Assembly (NCBI GenBank): GCA_017114885.1
Contig: WNLJ01000030.1
Coordinates: forward strand, 34,031-98,030
DNA from: Neisseriaceae bacterium PsAf
Lineage (GTDB): Bacteria; Pseudomonadota; Gammaproteobacteria; Burkholderiales; Neisseriaceae
Direction of reading: 5' to 3'
Length of the DNA: 64,000 nt
Shown here one piece after another: positions 62,175 through 64,000 of this stretch. Position 1 is the stretch's first letter. The number at the start of each line of letters is the position of its first letter. The notes below the pieces were generated by a model that was not told where the DNA came from, searched no databases, and saw only the letters and a program-made list of their open reading frames with translations. Both the position numbers and the translations under genes were made by a program.

Positions 62175-62612
62175 TTAATTAACACCCATCTCTTTGAATA
62201 TCTGCTCTCGTTCTTCAAAGGAAAGTACTTTATGAACCTGATGCAACATCCATTGATAACCAAAAGGATCACGAAAAACGGCATTACTGACACCCATTTT
62301 TGGCATATCAGTGATGGGCATTATTGCTTCACAACCTACACCCAATGCTGCTTGAAAAGTGGTTTTTATCTCGGGTACGATGACGTTAAACCATAATCCA
62401 GTCATCGGCTCATTGGGTGTTTTTAAGCCGAACTCAGGATTTTCATCTAATAAGTGAATCCTCTGACCATAGATAGAAAAAACAACTTCATTACTTCCCA
62501 GCTGAAAATTGGTTTTTTCAATGACATTCACTTCAAAAATTTGAGTGTACAGAGCTAGTGCCTCATGCACATTTTTGACTACAAAATTAATTTCAAACCC
62601 TGTTTTCATCAT
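62175..62612 (-). CDS. VOC-family (glyoxalase/PhnB-like) protein
   Basis: The 145-residue protein has the paired beta-alpha-beta-beta-beta units of the vicinal oxygen chelate fold (INFVVKNVHEALALYTQIFE in the first half, VFRDPFGYQWMLHQV near the end). Metal residues are not clearly conserved, so it may be a binding rather than catalytic member. The start could also be 62609. Substrate is unknown. Confidence 0.75.
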   Translation of the reverse strand: MMKTGFEINFVVKNVHEALALYTQIFEVNVIEKTNFQLGSNEVVFSIYGQRIHLLDENPEFGLKTPNEPMTGLWFNVIVPEIKTTFQAALGVGCEAIMPITDMPKMGVSNAVFRDPFGYQWMLHQVHKVLSFEEREQIFKEMGVN

Positions 62613-62756
62613 TTTACCTTTTCATCAATCGCAAAGAAGAACAATTATGTCAATTATTTCATATCTTACATTGAATTCTAACATGAAGTGTATTGTTATT
62701 AGCCTAATTAAACACAATAAAACACTAAAAAGATAAGGTTTATTTAATATAATATT

Positions 62757-62784
62757 TTGATTATTATAGGACTAATGCTAGAAT
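62757..62784 (+). promoter_or_regulatory. Promoter of lipoprotein copy 1
   Basis: TTGATT (62757-62762) and TAGAAT (62779-62784) are spaced by 16 bases. The same two boxes at the same spacing precede copy 2 at 63803, which supports their use. Confidence 0.6.
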
Positions 62785-62823
62785 TTTTCACAGTTAGAGT
62801 GCTACCATTTAGAAAGAGTGTCA

Positions 62824-63459
62824 ATGATTAAACATATTCTATGCCTAGGTCTACTAAGTGCACTAGTAGCCTGTCAAAACCAAGAAGAACCGACCAGTAA
62901 GGAGAAAGCAGTGAATAATCAAGTAACAGGCTATGATCGTAGTGGTTTGCCTAATGCGACTAAAGATAGTGTAGAATTTAGACTCAATCCAAACCCCAAA
63001 CAAGCCTATAGAGTAAAAGTCAAAGTAGATAATGCACCCGGTCCATGGAAGCATAAAGATTTAAATGTTAAATATATGGCTAGAAATTGTACCTATACGG
63101 TTAATCGCTTTGCAGGGGCGACGGGTAATCCAGAACATATCATAGTGATTAAGTCTGAAGTTAAGCGAGAGGATTATTTAGAAGGCATTGTGTATTTAGA
63201 CGCCATGCAAGATGAAGACTACTATGGTCAAGGTACATGTCATTGGGAGTTGCTTGGTATTTCGGCTATGTTTAAAGCCACGGATGATCCAGAGGAAACT
63301 ATTTTTATTTCACTTGGCTTTAAAAATGAATTGTTTCCACCTCAAACAAATACTAAGTATTATTTAAAGGAGGATTATCCCCAAGCTCGTGTGAATGGAA
63401 AATTACTTAACGCCACCATTCCTGCCTTTGGTACTAAAAAAAGAAGAAAGGAATCCTAA
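62824..63459 (+). CDS. Putative immunity lipoprotein, copy 1 (C-terminus frameshifted)
   Basis: The lipoprotein signal is MIKHILCLGLLSALVAC. The mature domain, of a family I cannot name, is beta-rich with a cysteine pair (ARNCTYTV, GQGTCHWELLG). The visible frame ends KKRRKES at 63459. If the seven-A run at 63435-63441 had six As, the frame would continue through NPKYLDSDWFSITVSVEEVK and stop at 63512-63514, sharing one base with the next ATG, giving 229 residues. I infer an immunity role from the neighbouring effector-like fragment. Start 62824 matches copy 2. Confidence 0.7.
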   Translation: MIKHILCLGLLSALVACQNQEEPTSKEKAVNNQVTGYDRSGLPNATKDSVEFRLNPNPKQAYRVKVKVDNAPGPWKHKDLNVKYMARNCTYTVNRFAGATGNPEHIIVIKSEVKREDYLEGIVYLDAMQDEDYYGQGTCHWELLGISAMFKATDDPEETIFISLGFKNELFPPQTNTKYYLKEDYPQARVNGKLLNATIPAFGTKKRRKES

Positions 63460-63513
63460 GTACCTAGATTCTGATTGGTTTAGTATTACCGTTAGTGTTG
63501 AGGAGGTGAAATA

Positions 63514-63708
63514 ATGGCCACCACCCAACAACATGCCTATTTAGCAGATGATGCTTATAAGAACAGACGTGATGATACTTTTGATCCTAACCGTAAAAAC
63601 TATATCTATATGCTTGATGGCCGAGTGTATAAGGTTTTATATACTTATTCAGACTCTAAAAGTGGTTGCTATGGCGCGATATATCAAGAGGTAGAAAGTA
63701 AACAATAA
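63514..63708 (+). CDS. Short ORF resembling the N-terminus of a lipase-like effector
   Basis: The 64-residue product begins MATTQQHAYLADDAYKNRRD and continues to VYKVLYTYSDSKSGCYGAIY before stopping. In my recall of Mbeg1/class 3 lipase-like secreted effectors, this stretch comes just before the catalytic part, so this looks like a truncated 5' end. A perfect AGGAGGTGA ribosome site is at 63501-63509. The preceding lipoprotein frame, if repaired, would overlap this ATG. It may still be made as a small protein. Confidence 0.55.
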   Translation: MATTQQHAYLADDAYKNRRDDTFDPNRKNYIYMLDGRVYKVLYTYSDSKSGCYGAIYQEVESKQ

Positions 63709-63802
63709 TTATGGAGTGAGGTAGTGCTGATGCCTTAATAGGCCAAGGCATAAATTAATACAACAAGAGAGTAAAAGAGAAGCGTGTTTTTTATATAGTC
63801 AT

Positions 63803-63830
63803 TTGATTATATTAACAATAATGATAGAAT
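63803..63830 (+). promoter_or_regulatory. Promoter of lipoprotein copy 2
   Basis: TTGATT (63803-63808), 16 bases, TAGAAT (63825-63830), matching the boxes of copy 1. The surrounding bases are similar but diverged. Confidence 0.6.
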
Positions 63831-63863
63831 ATTTCGCGTAACGCTAATACTTAAAGGATATTA

Positions 63864-64000
63864 ATGCTTAAACGTATTCTATGCCTAGGTCTACTAAGTG
63901 CACTAGTAGCCTGTCAAAACCAAGAAGAACCGACCAGTAAGGAGAAAGCAGTGAATAACCAAGTCACCGGCTATGATCGTAGTGGTTTGCCTAAGGTGAC
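63864..64000 (+). CDS. Putative immunity lipoprotein, copy 2 (partial)
   Basis: The gene starts MLKRILCLGLLSALVAC with AAAGGA upstream and runs off the right edge. Over 137 bases it differs from copy 1 at about seven positions by eye, several of them silent, so the duplication is recent or kept alike by gene conversion. Only the signal peptide and the first mature residues (QNQEEPTSKEKAVNNQVTGY) are visible. Confidence 0.8.
   Translation, partial: MLKRILCLGLLSALVACQNQEEPTSKEKAVNNQVTGYDRSGLPKV

Noticed and set aside
63435..63444. Programmed -1 ribosomal frameshifting at the A-run of the lipoprotein gene
   Set aside because: The longer product needs a +1 (or -2) change, and the slippery codons are not in the arrangement that -1 shifting uses. 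A length change of the A-run is simpler.

Overview
This AT-rich window (roughly 35-37% G+C by eye) is a stretch of bacterial chromosome, most probably from a betaproteobacterium related to the Neisseriaceae. The support is the gene grouping: hisF-hisI-hisE-tatABC, truA-trpF-trpB-trpA-accD, earP next to an Arg32-type EF-P, an lgtF-like lipooligosaccharide glucosyltransferase, and ribF-ileS-lspA-ispH. I could not fix genus or species, and I saw no dense Neisseria-type DNA uptake sequence.

Layout. 1-0.4 kb: the end of an unidentified gene and decayed sequence. 0.4-3.4 kb: a LysR regulator and leuC-leuD. 3.5-10.3 kb: prolyl oligopeptidase, parC, an NlpC/P60 hydrolase and two glycosyltransferases. 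10.3-17 kb: sodC, gdhA, an isoaspartyl methyltransferase homologue, alr and gyrA. 17.1-21.7 kb: a small membrane protein, an AT-rich spacer with DnaA-box-like repeats, earP-efp, eno and a frameshifted acetyltransferase. 22-30.6 kb: slt, trkH, lpxB, alaS, a LOG-family gene and a membrane protein. 30.7-37.7 kb: a tiny membrane protein, a broken L,D-transpeptidase, hisFIE, tatABC, mltD and rho. 38-45.8 kb: rraA, a lipoprotein, a K+/H+ antiporter, a phosphatidylcholine synthase, ackA, a second NlpC/P60 lipoprotein, an SDR, crcB, xseB and ispA. 45.8-54.7 kb: ggt, then a long minus-strand series truA-trpFBA-accD-psd-hflX-pssA. 54.8-62.6 kb: ribF, ileS, lspA, ispH, rplM-rpsI, queE-queD and a VOC protein. 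62.7-64 kb: a duplicated lipoprotein cassette that continues off the right edge.

Most of the window is ordinary housekeeping DNA: amino-acid synthesis, phospholipid synthesis (PssA and Psd for phosphatidylethanolamine, Pcs for phosphatidylcholine), cell-wall turnover, Tat export, topoisomerases and translation. Two things stand out. First, three genes are altered by perfect short tandem duplications of 9, 13 and 19 bp. They put a stop codon in hflX, frameshift an L,D-transpeptidase and rewrite the end of a small membrane protein. Undoing each one restores or changes a reading frame in a sensible way. Two have no junction microhomology and the third only 1 bp, so this looks like a specific mutational process or a reversible switch. 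Two further genes (a GNAT acetyltransferase and a lipoprotein) carry single-base frameshifts. Second, the right edge holds two near-identical promoter-plus-lipoprotein units around a 64-residue ORF that looks like the cut-off start of a lipase-like antibacterial effector. I read this as an effector/immunity locus with duplicated immunity genes.
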